Origin: Pseudomonas lutea
GTDB lineage: Bacteria; Pseudomonadota; Gammaproteobacteria; Pseudomonadales; Pseudomonadaceae
Reading direction: 5' to 3'
Length of the DNA: 64,000 bases
Assembly (NCBI RefSeq): GCF_000759445.1
Contig: NZ_JRMB01000002.1
Location: 1,674,001 to 1,738,000 of the forward strand
The translations under genes were made by a program, and so were the position numbers. Of this stretch, positions 43,095-52,651 are shown in pieces (position 1 is the first letter of the stretch; every line of letters starts with the position of its first letter). The notes below the pieces were generated by a model. That model saw nothing but the letters and a program-made list of their open reading frames with translations. It did not search any database and had not been told where the DNA came from.

Positions 43095-44024
43095 ATGACC
43101 CTCACAGAATTGCGCTATATCGTTACCCTCGCTCAAGAGCAGCACTTTGGCCACGCCGCCGAACGCTGCCATGTCAGCCAGCCGACCCTGTCGGTGGGCG
43201 TCAAAAAGCTGGAAGATGAACTCGGTGTGCTGATTTTCGAGCGCAGCAAGAGCGCCGTACGTCTGACCCCGGTTGGCGAAGGCATCGTCGCTCAAGCGCA
43301 AAAGGTGCTTGAACAGGCTCAAGGCATTCGCGAACTGGCTCAGACCGGCAAGAATCAGCTGACCGCCCCCCTCAAAGTTGGCGCGATCTACACCGTTGGC
43401 CCTTACCTCTTTCCTCATCTGATCCCTCAACTGCACCGGGTTGCCCCGCAGATGCCGTTGTACATCGAGGAAAACTTCACGCACGTACTGCGCGACAAGC
43501 TGCGTAATGGCGAGCTCGACGCGATTATCATTGCGTTGCCGTTTAACGAAGCAGACGTGTTGACCATGTCGCTCTACGACGAGCCGTTCTACGTGCTGAT
43601 GCCTGCCGACCACCCCTGGACCCAGAAGAAAACCATTGATGCCTCCGCGCTCAATGACAAAAGTCTGCTGTTACTGGGTGAAGGCCACTGTTTCCGGGAC
43701 CAGGTGCTTGAAGCCTGTCCGACGCTGGTCAAAGGCGGCGACGCTGCCAAGCACACCACCGTAGAGTCCAGTTCGCTGGAAACCATCCGCCACATGGTCG
43801 CGTCCGGACTGGGCGTCTCGATCCTGCCGATGTCAGCGGTCGATAGCCATCATTACGCGCCAGGCGTGATCGAAGTGCGTCCGCTGTCGCCTCCTGTGCC
43901 GTTCCGCACGGTGGCAATCGCCTGGCGCGCCAGCTTCCCTCGGCCGAAAGCCATCGAAATCCTGGCTGACTCAATTCGTCTGTGCTCCGTGGCTCGTCCC
44001 AAAGCGCAGGCTGAAGCGAGCTGA
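43095..44024 (+). CDS. oxyR: Hydrogen peroxide-sensing regulator OxyR
   Basis: A 309-residue LysR-type activator. The N-terminal winged helix-turn-helix lies at 1-60, and both redox cysteines are present in the usual places, C199 (GEGHCF) and C208 (LEACP), which form a disulfide on exposure to peroxide and turn on catalase and peroxiredoxin genes. Only 8 bases separate it from recG, so oxyR-recG is an operon, as in other Pseudomonas, joining peroxide sensing to DNA repair. Confidence 0.96.
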   Translation: MTLTELRYIVTLAQEQHFGHAAERCHVSQPTLSVGVKKLEDELGVLIFERSKSAVRLTPVGEGIVAQAQKVLEQAQGIRELAQTGKNQLTAPLKVGAIYTVGPYLFPHLIPQLHRVAPQMPLYIEENFTHVLRDKLRNGELDAIIIALPFNEADVLTMSLYDEPFYVLMPADHPWTQKKTIDASALNDKSLLLLGEGHCFRDQVLEACPTLVKGGDAAKHTTVESSSLETIRHMVASGLGVSILPMSAVDSHHYAPGVIEVRPLSPPVPFRTVAIAWRASFPRPKAIEILADSIRLCSVARPKAQAEAS

Positions 44025-44032
44025 CTGACGGT

Positions 44033-46108
44033 ATGACGGAGCTGTCTCATGTCTCGGTCACGGCGCTGAAAGGCGTCGGCGAGGCCATGGCTGAAAAGCT
44101 GTCGAAAGTCGGTCTTGAGAACATTCAGGACGTGCTGTTCCATCTGCCGCTGCGCTATCAGGACCGTACCCGGGTTGTGCCCATTGGCCAATTGCGCCCA
44201 GGCCAGGACGCCGTGATCGAAGGCGTGGTGAGCGGCGCCGACGTGGTGATGGGCAAGCGCCGTAGCTTGCTGGTCCGACTCGGCGACGGCACGGGTGTGT
44301 TGAGCTTGCGCTTTTACCATTTCAGCAACGCCCAGAAAGACAGCCTCAAGCGCGGCACTCATGTGCGGTGTTACGGCGAAGCCAGGCCCGGCGCGTCAGG
44401 ACTTGAGATCTACCACCCGGAGTATCGCGCGATCACTGGCGACGAACCCGTCCCGGTGGAGCAAACGCTGACTCCCATCTACCCGACCACCGAAGGCCTG
44501 ACTCAGCAGCGACTGCGGCAGTTGTGCCAGCAAAGCCTGTCGATGCTCGGACCCAAAAGCCTGCCCGACTGGCTGCCGGATGAGCTGGCACGCGATTGTC
44601 AACTGGCTCCGCTGGCTGACGCCATCCATTACCTGCACAACCCTCCCGCCGATGCCGACGTTGAAGAGCTTGCGTTGGGCCACCATTGGGCGCAGCACCG
44701 GTTGGCGTTCGAGGAGTTGCTGACCCACCAACTCTCCCAGCAACGCCTGCGCGAAAGCCTTCGCTCCCAACGCGCGCCTGCACTGCCGGCGGCCAAGCGC
44801 TTGCCAAAGAAATTCCTCGCCAACCTCGGATTTCCGCCCACAGGCGCGCAGCAGCGCGTCGGTAACGAAATCGCCTACGACCTGAGTCAGCCCGAGCCGA
44901 TGCTTCGGCTTATTCAAGGCGACGTGGGTGCTGGCAAGACGGTTGTCGCTGCACTTGCGGCTTTGCAAGCTCTCGAAGCGGGCTATCAAGTTGCGCTGAT
45001 GGCACCGACCGAAATCCTCGCGGAACAGCACTTCATCAACTTCACCCGCTGGCTGGAGCCGCTTGGCATAGAAACCGCCTGGCTGGCCGGGAAGCTGAAA
45101 GGCAAGGCACGCGCGGCATCCCTGGCGCAGATTGCCGGTGGCACGCCCATGGTGGTCGGGACCCACGCCTTGTTTCAGGACGAGGTGCAATTCAAGAACC
45201 TGGCGTTGGTCATCATCGATGAACAGCACCGTTTCGGGGTTCAGCAGCGTCTGGCTTTGCGCAAAAAAGGTGTGGGCGGCTCAATGTGCCCACATCAGTT
45301 GATCATGACTGCCACCCCTATCCCGCGCACGCTGGCGATGAGCGCCTACGCCGACCTGGACACCTCGATACTTGACGAACTGCCACCGGGTCGTACCCCG
45401 GTGAACACCGTTCTGGTGGTCGACAGCCGGCGTATTGAAGTCGTCGAGCGGGTGCGCAATGCGTGCGCCGAGGGTCGGCAAGCGTACTGGGTGTGCACAC
45501 TGATCGAGGAGTCGGAAGAGCTGACATGCCAGGCGGCCGAGACGACATTCGAGGAGTTGACGAGCGCGTTGGGCGAGCTCAAGGTCGGCTTGATTCACGG
45601 GCGCATGAAGGCGGCCGAGAAAGCCGCTGTCATGGCCGAATTCAAGCAGGGCAACTTGCAGCTGCTGATTGCGACGACAGTCATCGAAGTGGGTGTCGAC
45701 GTCCCCAACGCGAGCCTGATGATTATCGAAAATCCGGAACGTCTGGGGCTGGCTCAGCTTCACCAACTGCGCGGGCGGGTCGGTCGCGGCAGTGCGGCCA
45801 GCCACTGCGTGCTGCTCTACCATCCGCCGCTTTCGCAGATTGGTCGTCAGCGACTGGGCATCATGCGTGAAACCAACGATGGCTTCGTTATCGCCGAGAA
45901 GGATCTGGAACTGCGCGGTCCTGGTGAGATGCTCGGTACGCGCCAGACGGGACTGCTACAGTTCAAAGTCGCCGATTTGATGCGCGATGCTGATTTGCTC
46001 CCTGCGGTGCGAGACGCCGCACAGGCGCTGCTCGAACGCTGGCCACAGCATGTCAGCCCGCTGCTGGAGCGCTGGCTGCGCCACGGTCAGCAGTACGGGC
46101 AAGTGTGA
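44033..46108 (+). CDS. recG: ATP-dependent DNA helicase RecG
   Basis: A 691-residue branch-migration helicase that reverses forks and processes Holliday junctions. N-terminal wedge domain (about 1-150 including the OB-fold), then helicase domains with Walker A GDVGAGKTVVAALA, the DExH box IIDEQHRFG, TATPIPRTLAM and the C-terminal RGRVGRGSAASHC motif. Co-transcribed with oxyR. Confidence 0.96.
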   Translation: MTELSHVSVTALKGVGEAMAEKLSKVGLENIQDVLFHLPLRYQDRTRVVPIGQLRPGQDAVIEGVVSGADVVMGKRRSLLVRLGDGTGVLSLRFYHFSNAQKDSLKRGTHVRCYGEARPGASGLEIYHPEYRAITGDEPVPVEQTLTPIYPTTEGLTQQRLRQLCQQSLSMLGPKSLPDWLPDELARDCQLAPLADAIHYLHNPPADADVEELALGHHWAQHRLAFEELLTHQLSQQRLRESLRSQRAPALPAAKRLPKKFLANLGFPPTGAQQRVGNEIAYDLSQPEPMLRLIQGDVGAGKTVVAALAALQALEAGYQVALMAPTEILAEQHFINFTRWLEPLGIETAWLAGKLKGKARAASLAQIAGGTPMVVGTHALFQDEVQFKNLALVIIDEQHRFGVQQRLALRKKGVGGSMCPHQLIMTATPIPRTLAMSAYADLDTSILDELPPGRTPVNTVLVVDSRRIEVVERVRNACAEGRQAYWVCTLIEESEELTCQAAETTFEELTSALGELKVGLIHGRMKAAEKAAVMAEFKQGNLQLLIATTVIEVGVDVPNASLMIIENPERLGLAQLHQLRGRVGRGSAASHCVLLYHPPLSQIGRQRLGIMRETNDGFVIAEKDLELRGPGEMLGTRQTGLLQFKVADLMRDADLLPAVRDAAQALLERWPQHVSPLLERWLRHGQQYGQV

Positions 46109-46195
46109 TGCAGTCTTCGCTCCATCAGCGTGTCACACCTCTATAACAACCAAGCTGGTTATACTTCAGCAATTGTAGGAATCTGGATACAGGCC

Positions 46196-47590
46196 ATGAC
46201 AGAAGCTGCCCACATCGACGCGACCCCACACTGCCCTGCTGTCATTCGGCAGTTGCTCGGCAAAGCCGCCATCAACTTCCAGGAAGTGACTGACAACGAG
46301 GCTTTGCCTCTTGATCAGAAGGTGCAGGCCATCCTGGTTGATGACTCGGTTGGCGCGCTGTTCATCCTGTTTCCGCAAAACCAGCTGCTCGATCTCAATC
46401 GCATCACCGAGTTGACCGGTCGCAAGTTGAAAGCCGTGCCCAAAGAGTCGCTCGACCTCATGCTGATCAAGCATAAGTTGGGCACGCTGCCCGGCCTGCC
46501 ATCCTTGACCAGCTCGCCTTGTCTGTATGAAGAACGCATTCTGTCGGGTTCTACCGTTCTGATCGACTCGGGCGAGCCGGGCCTGCTGCTGGAAATCAGC
46601 AGCGAAGACTTCAAAACGTTATTGGCCAAGGCAAGCGCCGCCCGCTTTGGCGAACCGGTGACGTCTGTCATTCCTAACCTCACACGTCCCGATGACGACC
46701 GCGAGGAGATCACCAAGGCTGTACAGAACTTCACCGCCCGGCGCATTCAGCAGCGCCTGGAATCTACGGTCGAAATCCCGCCGCTGGCCGACACCGCGCA
46801 GAAGATCATCAAACTGCGTGTCGACCCCGACGCCACCATTGACGACATCACCGGCGTGGTCGAGACCGATCCGGCACTGGCTGCACAGGTTGTCAGCTGG
46901 GCGGCGTCACCGTACTACGGCTCGGCCGGCAAAATCCGTTCGGTAGAAGACGCGATCGTTCGGGTACTGGGCTTTGATCTGGTCATCAATCTGGCACTTG
47001 GCCTTGCGCTGGGCAAAACCCTGGCGTTGCCCAAGGATCACCCGCAGCAGGCGACCCCTTACTGGCAGCAGTCAATCTATACCGCCGCGATCATCGAGGG
47101 CCTCACACGCGCCATGCCGCGCGCCGAGCGCCCGGAAAACGGGCTTACGTACCTTGCCGGTTTGCTTCACAACTTTGGCTACTTGCTGCTTGCACACGTA
47201 TTTCCGCCACACTTCTCGCTGATCTGCCGTCAGATCGAAGTGAACCCACACTTGCATCACAGCTTCGTCGAGCAGCACTTGCTGGGCATCACGCGCGAAC
47301 AGATCGGTTCGTGGCTGATGCGCAATTGGGACATGCCGGAAGAATTGGTCATTGCTCTGCGCTTCCAGCACGATCCTCACTACGCAGGCGAGCATCACAA
47401 ATACGCGAACCTGGTGTGTCTCGCGGTGAGATTGCTGCGCAAGGAAGGCATCGGTTCAGGCCCGATGGAGGCCATCCCGGACGAACTGCTTGAGCGCTTG
47501 AAGCTCTCTCGCGAGAAGGCTCAGGACGTCGTGAAGAAAGTGCTGGAGGCCGAGGTGCTGTTGCGCGAACTGGCTGCCCAGTTCAGCTGA
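46196..47590 (+). CDS. Fusion of YbaK-like deacylase domain and HDOD domain
   Basis: A 464-residue cytoplasmic protein of two parts. Residues about 1-155 resemble the YbaK/aminoacyl-tRNA deacylase fold, with a typical substrate-pocket stretch (LDLNRITELTGRKLKAVPK) and GEPGLLLEI. Residues about 200-400 form an HDOD domain (non-catalytic HD-related) with LAQVVSWAASPYYG-like helices and GLLHNFGYLLLAHVFP. HDOD proteins act in signalling; the deacylase part may bind or edit tRNA. Starts with ATG, with CAGG 8 bases upstream; longer in-frame starts exist. The function of the combination is unknown. Confidence 0.82.
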   Translation: MTEAAHIDATPHCPAVIRQLLGKAAINFQEVTDNEALPLDQKVQAILVDDSVGALFILFPQNQLLDLNRITELTGRKLKAVPKESLDLMLIKHKLGTLPGLPSLTSSPCLYEERILSGSTVLIDSGEPGLLLEISSEDFKTLLAKASAARFGEPVTSVIPNLTRPDDDREEITKAVQNFTARRIQQRLESTVEIPPLADTAQKIIKLRVDPDATIDDITGVVETDPALAAQVVSWAASPYYGSAGKIRSVEDAIVRVLGFDLVINLALGLALGKTLALPKDHPQQATPYWQQSIYTAAIIEGLTRAMPRAERPENGLTYLAGLLHNFGYLLLAHVFPPHFSLICRQIEVNPHLHHSFVEQHLLGITREQIGSWLMRNWDMPEELVIALRFQHDPHYAGEHHKYANLVCLAVRLLRKEGIGSGPMEAIPDELLERLKLSREKAQDVVKKVLEAEVLLRELAAQFS

Positions 47591-47625
47591 TTTCCGAGCA
47601 TCGTCGACGGCCTTGAGTGCAATTG

Positions 47626-47710
47626 CGGGGCCGGCTTGCTGGCGGATGCGGTGTGTCAATGTCAGAGATGCCGAATGACACCGTACGTTCGCCAGCGAGC
47701 CGGCTCCTAC
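47626..47710. repeat. REPIN, GCCGGCTTGCTGGCG family
   Basis: Inverted arms GGGGCCGGCTTGCTGGCG and CGCCAGCGAGCCGGCTCC, about 45 bases apart, fill the space between convergent genes. The same family makes up the tandem block near 56.3 kb. Confidence 0.85.
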
Positions 47711-47723
47711 AGATTCGTGGCGC

Positions 47724-48098
47724 TTATTTCTTCTTGCGCGGCTTCAGATACTTTGTCAGCCCCTGAAACCACATCACCAGCCCTGTATTGCCGATGACCT
47801 GGATATTTTTGTCCTGAATGCCCTGCATGAACGCCAGTTGCTTGTTCCGGGCCTGCATCGTGGCGAAGCCGTATTCGGCGTCTTTGAAGGAGATGACAAA
47901 GGCGGGCGCAGCGAAGGTACCTGCGCGGCTCTTGACGCGCTGATCACGCACAACGAAGTGCCTGGCGATTTTTCCATCAGCGGTCTGCAGTTGAAACGCC
48001 AAGTCCTTGCCCGCAAGTTGCTGCTGAAATGCAGGGTTGTTGCGGCTGGCTCTGGCCATCAACAGGCCCAACATCCAGAGTAAAAAACGAAACTTCAT
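47724..48098 (-). CDS. SCP2 sterol-binding domain-like small protein
   Basis: A 124-residue protein with a short N-terminal hydrophobic segment (residues 4-17) and a domain resembling the SCP-2 sterol/lipid transfer fold (about 25-115, with LAFQLQTADGKIARHFVVRD and GFATMQARNKQLAFMQG) and a basic tail. It probably binds a lipid-like ligand. Start chosen at MKFRFLLWMLG because TTGAGG precedes it; the longer frame on the same strand gives an N-terminus with no family likeness. Function unknown. Confidence 0.65.
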   Translation of the reverse strand: MKFRFLLWMLGLLMARASRNNPAFQQQLAGKDLAFQLQTADGKIARHFVVRDQRVKSRAGTFAAPAFVISFKDAEYGFATMQARNKQLAFMQGIQDKNIQVIGNTGLVMWFQGLTKYLKPRKKK

Positions 48099-48242
48099 GC
48101 GTGAGGCCTCAAGGGAGCGACTGCGTCGGCGAATGTGCGCAGTGTAGCGAGCTTGAGCGGTCGATGAATGAGCAGAACCGGCGGGTCGCAAAGTGGCGCG
48201 CCATACCCCTGCAAACGACGCGGCGATTTTTCGTATTGCCAT

Positions 48243-48283
48243 AAAAAATGGGCATGCCGGTTGACCGGCATGCCCATTTTTTT
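48243..48283. terminator. Strong terminator after the HU gene
   Basis: An exact stem of about 17 pairs (AAAATGGGCATGCCGG / CCGGCATGCCCATTTT) with loop TTGA, flanked by A- and U-runs. Serves the HU gene from the right. Confidence 0.92.
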
Positions 48284-48313
48284 GCTGCTCGCCTGTTTAG
48301 GGCATTCAGCCAA

Positions 48314-48682
48314 TTACTTTTTCTTGGCAGCGGGCGCTTTGGTTGCTGCGGCTTTGGCCGGCTTGGCTTCTTTGGCTGCTGCAGCCGGTTTGGCTGGCTT
48401 GATCGAGTCAGGGTTGACGCTGTCTTTGAGGAACTTGCCTGGCTTGAACGCCACAGTGTTGCTGGCCTTGATCTTGACTGGCTCACCGGTTTGAGGATTT
48501 TTACCTGTGCGGGCACCACGATGGCGCTGCAAGAACGTGCCGAAGCCAACCAGCGTAACGCTGTCTTTCTTGTGCAGTGCGTTGGTGATTTCGTCGAGGA
48601 CGGCGTTCAGGACGCGATTGGCTTGTTCTTTGGTGAGATCTGCTTTCTCGGCGATAGCCGCTGCAAGTTCTGGTTTGCGCAT
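48314..48682 (-). CDS. HU-family DNA-binding protein with lysine-alanine tail
   Basis: A 122-residue nucleoid protein. Residues 1-90 are a normal HU/IHF fold (MRKPELAAAIAEKADLTKEQ, with the DNA-binding arm around TGKNPQTGEPVKIKAS). Residues 91-122 form a low-complexity tail rich in Lys, Ala and Pro (AKPAAAAKEAKPAKAAATKA), similar to histone H1 and the AlgP (HpkA) tail. The tail may wrap or compact DNA. A single gene with a strong terminator. Confidence 0.9.
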   Translation of the reverse strand: MRKPELAAAIAEKADLTKEQANRVLNAVLDEITNALHKKDSVTLVGFGTFLQRHRGARTGKNPQTGEPVKIKASNTVAFKPGKFLKDSVNPDSIKPAKPAAAAKEAKPAKAAATKAPAAKKK

Positions 48683-48870
48683 ATGTAGCCTCTTTTACGG
48701 TTTTTTGTTTTTATGTCCCGTGCAGCCCTTGCGGACAGCGAGCAGGTGCCGCAACTGCTCTACGTTGCGGCAGACCGGAATGAGAATGGCACGCCGCCGA
48801 CCCCCGCGCCAGTACAGGGGCTGCGTTTGTTTCAACTAAAAGAAGGCTTATCCGACAGAACGACAGGTAT

Positions 48871-50019
48871 TTATGCCAGCAGCGAAGGCAACGCTTTGTT
48901 CAGCGCAAGCTTCTCCATCACGGCAGTGCCTGTCAGCGCATAACCCAGCAAGTTACCTTCCGGGTCGCGGCACAGCGCTTTGATGTCAGCGCCCTCGCCT
49001 TCGACGGCCCATGTGCCCTCAGAGCCCTTGGGCGGCGGCGATACCACCAACGGACAGACCGGTGTTTTGACGGTGACCGGCATGGGGCCATATTTAACGG
49101 CTGCAGGCGTACCGTTCAGGGTCTGCGCCAAGGCACGCGCGCAGCTCATCAGTGGCATGACGTAAAGCAGATTCAGCCCATCGACTTCTGCGCAGTCACC
49201 CAGCGCATAAATGTTGGCGTGCGAGGTTTGCAGCTGCCGGTCAACCACGACGCCGCGTCCGATCTCGAGGCCGGCTGCGGCCGCCAGATCCGTTCGAGGG
49301 CGCAAGCCGATCGCAGACACCACTAGGTCGCAATGCAGCACTTCGCCATCGGACAAATGCGCCTCAAGTCCGTCTGCGGCGCGCTCAAGACGCGTCAACA
49401 GCGGCCCGAGATGGAAACGCGCGCCCAGGCTCTCCAGCCCGGCCTGAACAGCCGCGGCCGCCTGTGAGGGCAGCAGCGTGGGCATTACCTGCTCGCATGG
49501 GGCCACGACATCGACCTCGTAGCCGCCCAGAATAAGATCATTGGCGAATTCGCAGCCGATCAGTCCCGCGCCCAGGATCAGCACCCGTCGCTTTCCGGCG
49601 GCAGCGGCGCGAAAGCGCGCATAGTCTTCGAGATCATTGATCGGAAATACGGCATCACCGGCGTCACCCGCCACCGGCACGCGCACCGTTTCCGCCCCCC
49701 AGGCCAAAATTAGGTCACGGTAGTACACGGCCTCCTCGCCCACCCACAGACGCTTGTGTCCAGGGTCAATACCGCTGACGCGCGTATGCGTGCGGACCTC
49801 GGCCTTAAGCTGCTCTGCCATTGTCCCTGGCTCAGCCATGCTCAGACCGTCCGCTTCCTTGTTCTTGCCGAAGCCGGTAGAGAGCATCGGCTTGGAGTAC
49901 GAGCGGCCGTCGTCGGCCGTGATCAGCAGCAGCGGCGTCTCGCCATCCAGCTTGCGAAATTCTCGAGCGAGGTTGTAGCCCGCGAGGCCGGTGCCGATGA
50001 TCACGACAGGTGCGTTCAT
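48871..50019 (-). CDS. Rubredoxin-NAD(+) reductase
   Basis: A 382-residue FAD/NAD-linked reductase that reduces rubredoxin for alkane hydroxylase and related electron chains. The FAD motif [20 protein letters not shown] is at the N-terminus, a second dinucleotide motif in [17 protein letters not shown] at about 145-160, and the C-terminal FAD segment in [13 protein letters not shown]. The ATG start has GGAG 7 bases before it. The rubredoxin gene lies 35 bases upstream, so the two make a unit. Confidence 0.92.
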   Translation of the reverse strand: MNAPVVIIGTGLAGYNLAREFRKLDGETPLLLITADDGRSYSKPMLSTGFGKNKEADGLSMAEPGTMAEQLKAEVRTHTRVSGIDPGHKRLWVGEEAVYYRDLILAWGAETVRVPVAGDAGDAVFPINDLEDYARFRAAAAGKRRVLILGAGLIGCEFANDLILGGYEVDVVAPCEQVMPTLLPSQAAAAVQAGLESLGARFHLGPLLTRLERAADGLEAHLSDGEVLHCDLVVSAIGLRPRTDLAAAAGLEIGRGVVVDRQLQTSHANIYALGDCAEVDGLNLLYVMPLMSCARALAQTLNGTPAAVKYGPMPVTVKTPVCPLVVSPPPKGSEGTWAVEGEGADIKALCRDPEGNLLGYALTGTAVMEKLALNKALPSLLA

Positions 50020-50054
50020 TGAGTTCTCCAAAGGGGGTTGGGATCGTCGGCGGA

Positions 50055-50222
50055 TTAGCCGATTTCGATCATTTCAAAATCCATTTTGCCAACGCCGCAG
50101 TCGGGACACAGCCAATCTTCGGGTACGTCCTGCCAAAGGGTGCCAGGCGCGATACCGTCATCCGGCCAGCCATCGGCTTCGTTATAGATCAGGCCACAGA
50201 CTATGCATTGCCACTTTTTCAT
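50055..50222 (-). CDS. rubA: Rubredoxin
   Basis: A 55-residue iron protein with the two CxxCG knuckles [13 protein letters not shown] and [12 protein letters not shown], binding one Fe by four cysteines. It passes electrons from the reductase encoded next to it. Only one rubredoxin gene is present here, whereas P. aeruginosa has two at this place. Too small for many gene finders, but the coding sequence is exact. Confidence 0.95.
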   Translation of the reverse strand: MKKWQCIVCGLIYNEADGWPDDGIAPGTLWQDVPEDWLCPDCGVGKMDFEMIEIG

Positions 50223-50602
50223 CGCTCGGTTCTCTTGGTTTCAGGCTAGACGTCCCACACGCTCCGCTGTCTTCGCGAAGTTTATCGAATGGGTCAGGCC
50301 TTGTACTGATCACCGCGCGATGACGCAAGTTTCATCGATACAGCGGTCACAGACTTTTAGGAACTGGTCGAATGTGACTAGCCTGGAGCGCGTCAGCGGC
50401 GACACCGCGAAACATAGGGTGCCCACAACGGCCCCTTCCCGGCTGAAGCCGGTCCCACTAACGCCGCATACCCAGTGGGGCTGGCTTTAGCCGGGAAGGC
50501 GTCAGTTGACTCAGCGCAAAAAAGGGCAGCGCTTCGGTCGTCGGTCAGCAATCGCAATCATGCTAAGCTCGCCGCATCGATGGCCGCCAATATTCGTTCC
50601 CC
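50223..50602. other. Intergenic region between rubA and ubiC
   Basis: No gene is supported. A REPIN lies at 50434-50499, and the stretch next to ubiC (about 50505-50600) must hold its promoter. Confidence 0.65.
50434..50499. repeat. REPIN, GGGACCGGCTTCAGCCGG family
   Basis: Arms CCTTCCCGGCTGAAGCCGG and GTGGGGCTGGCTTTAGCCGG face each other with a short spacer. The arms have the opposite order to the REPIN at 39.7 kb. Confidence 0.85.
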
Positions 50603-51181
50603 GTGACCCAGCAAACCCCTGCCTTTCCAGCGCCCGTGTGGCTACTTCGCGATCAAATTCCCGAAGCACCTTCGCCCCTTGTTCTTGAGTGGCTGTTTCA
50701 CGAAGACTCCCTCACTCGACGCCTGACCCGCCTTTCTGATAACCGATTCAGCGTGAAGCCGCTGTACGAAGGATGGCAACGGCTGCGCGACGATGAATGC
50801 AGTTTGCTGCAACTGCCCGCGGGCAGCGAAGGTTGGGTGCGTGAGGTCTATTTGCTCGGCAACGATGAACGATGGGTATTTGCCCGCAGCGTTGCTGGCC
50901 GCACCGCGCTGGAACGCGACGGTCTGCACATGGACGCACTCGGTACCCGTTCCCTGGGGGAATTGTTGTTCAGCGATAAAGCCTTTGAGCGCGGCCCTTT
51001 GCAGGTGTGCCGTTACCCGGCGCAGTGGTTGCCGGAGGCTGACTCGCAGCCGGATCTATGGGGTCGCCGTTCCTGCTTCAGCCGAGCAGCGTTGAGCATT
51101 CTGGTGGCGGAAGTGTTCCTGCCCACTGCCTGGCGCGCTATCAACGCCACCCACCCGCTGCACGCTCAGGAGAATCGTTGA
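50603..51181 (+). CDS. ubiC: Chorismate pyruvate-lyase
   Basis: A 192-residue cytoplasmic enzyme cleaving chorismate to 4-hydroxybenzoate and pyruvate, the first step of ubiquinone synthesis. The conserved arginine and glutamate residues occur in the central [19 protein letters not shown] and in the late LWGRRSCF. Start is GTG. Its stop overlaps the ATG of ubiA by one base (TGATG), coupling the first two steps. Confidence 0.93.
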   Translation: MTQQTPAFPAPVWLLRDQIPEAPSPLVLEWLFHEDSLTRRLTRLSDNRFSVKPLYEGWQRLRDDECSLLQLPAGSEGWVREVYLLGNDERWVFARSVAGRTALERDGLHMDALGTRSLGELLFSDKAFERGPLQVCRYPAQWLPEADSQPDLWGRRSCFSRAALSILVAEVFLPTAWRAINATHPLHAQENR

Positions 51182-52071
51182 TGTACGTGTCATTGCTCAA
51201 GTCTCTGAACCGTCTGCATCCACGCGTCTGGGACTTCATCCAGCTCACGCGCATCGACAAGCCCATCGGCGTTTACCTGTTGCTCTGGCCCACACTTTGG
51301 GCCGTGTGGATCGCAGGCAAAGGCTCGCCATCCCTGAGTACGCTGTTCATCTTCGTCGTCGGCGTGTTTCTGATGCGCGCGGCGGGCTGCGTGATCAACG
51401 ACTATGCCGACCGCAAGGTGGACGGCCACGTCAAACGTACCGAGCAGCGGCCGCTGGTCAGTGGCAAGGTAAAGCCTAAAGAAGCCTTGACGCTCTTTGC
51501 TGTGCTGGTGGCGCTGAGCTTCATACTGGTCTTGTTCACCAATGCGACCACCATCTGGCTGTCTGTCGGCGGGCTGGCCCTTGCGGCCTGTTACCCGTTC
51601 ATGAAGCGCTACACCTACTACCCTCAGGTGGTATTGGGCGCCGCGTTTTCCTGGGGCATGCCCATGGCGTTTACCGCTGAAACCGGTGAACTGCCCGCCG
51701 CTGCCTGGCTGCTGTACATCGCCAATCTGCTATGGACGGTAGGATACGACACGTACTACGCGATGACGGACCGCGAAGACGATTTGAAGATAGGCGTGAA
51801 GTCGACCGCCGTACTGTTCGGCGACGCTGACAGAGTGATCATCCTGACGCTGCAATGTCTGGCGTTGCTTTGCCTGATGCTCGCGGGTTCACGCTTCGAG
51901 CTGGGCCTGTACTTCTTCATCGGCCTGCTGACAGCGGCGGGTTGTTTTGTATGGGAATTCTGGTCAACGCGGGACAAGGATCCGCAGGCCTGCTTCAAGG
52001 CTTTCCTGCACAACCACTGGGCAGGGCTGGCGATTTTTGTGGGCATCGTCCTGGACTATGCGCTGCGTTGA
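51181..52071 (+). CDS. ubiA: 4-Hydroxybenzoate polyprenyltransferase
   Basis: A 296-residue membrane enzyme that attaches the polyprenyl chain to 4-hydroxybenzoate. Eight to nine hydrophobic segments are seen. The two Asp-rich motifs for Mg-diphosphate are NDYADRKVD (about residues 71-79) and YAMTDREDD (about 192-200). The longer frame upstream overlaps ubiC and is not credible. Translationally coupled to ubiC. Confidence 0.96.
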   Translation: MYVSLLKSLNRLHPRVWDFIQLTRIDKPIGVYLLLWPTLWAVWIAGKGSPSLSTLFIFVVGVFLMRAAGCVINDYADRKVDGHVKRTEQRPLVSGKVKPKEALTLFAVLVALSFILVLFTNATTIWLSVGGLALAACYPFMKRYTYYPQVVLGAAFSWGMPMAFTAETGELPAAAWLLYIANLLWTVGYDTYYAMTDREDDLKIGVKSTAVLFGDADRVIILTLQCLALLCLMLAGSRFELGLYFFIGLLTAAGCFVWEFWSTRDKDPQACFKAFLHNHWAGLAIFVGIVLDYALR

Positions 52072-52102
52072 CCCAGCCGGCCAACGCAGCAGCAAGCTCA
52101 GA

Positions 52103-52483
52103 TCAGGGCTTTGCGATGTGCCAGACGTCGCCTTTGCCGTCACCGGTTTTGTCGCCAGCGGCTTTGTCATTTTTGAAGGTATACAGCGGCTTGCCTTTAT
52201 AGACCCACTGCGAGGCGCCGTCGTCGCGCTTGATGATGGTCCAGTCGCCCTCAGCCTTGTCGCTTGAGCTGGCAGTCAGCGGCGGCCAGTTGGTTGCGCA
52301 TTGATCGTTGCACACCGATTTGCCCGCAGAGGTGTCCTTGTCGTAGGTGTAGAGGGTCATGCCTTTGTGATCGGTCAGCGCTCCATCGCTAGTCATTGCA
52401 GGCGCCGCTGCGAATGCCATGCCGGAGGATGCCAGCGCAGCCGCGGACAAAAGACGTACCAGTGCGGAAGAAATTCGGGTCAT
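52103..52483 (-). CDS. Secreted protein with two COG4315-type repeats
   Basis: A 126-residue exported protein with signal peptide (residues 1-24, cleaved after AFA) and two short repeats, DHKGMTLYTYDKD and YKGKPLYTFKNDKAAG, of the COG4315 (predicted lipoprotein) kind. The mature part has a pair of cysteines (VCNDQCATNWP). The family is found in many proteobacteria with no known role. Start ATG has GAGGA upstream. It is divergent from phoB and shares the control region containing the Pho box. Confidence 0.8.
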   Translation of the reverse strand: MTRISSALVRLLSAAALASSGMAFAAAPAMTSDGALTDHKGMTLYTYDKDTSAGKSVCNDQCATNWPPLTASSSDKAEGDWTIIKRDDGASQWVYKGKPLYTFKNDKAAGDKTGDGKGDVWHIAKP

Positions 52484-52580
52484 GGATGAATCCTCTATTG
52501 TCTGTCGTTGTGTGGACATTCTTGTAGGACAAGCCGTCAGCTTAGCGCTAGACCGCCCGATAAGCCTAGTCCGAACTAAC

Positions 52581-52598
52581 CTGTCACACGACTGCAAT
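52581..52598 (+). promoter_or_regulatory. Pho box upstream of phoB
   Basis: CTGTCACACGACTGCAAT matches about 14 of 18 bases of the Pho box, two CTGTCAT-like direct repeats 11 bases apart. It lies just before a possible -10, TATCTAAT (52607-52614), which fits PhoB-activated promoters. PhoB should thus control its own gene. Confidence 0.8.
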
Positions 52599-52651
52599 AA
52601 TTCCGTTATCTAATGCGGCCCAAGACAGATAAATGACATGAGGTTCGAGGC

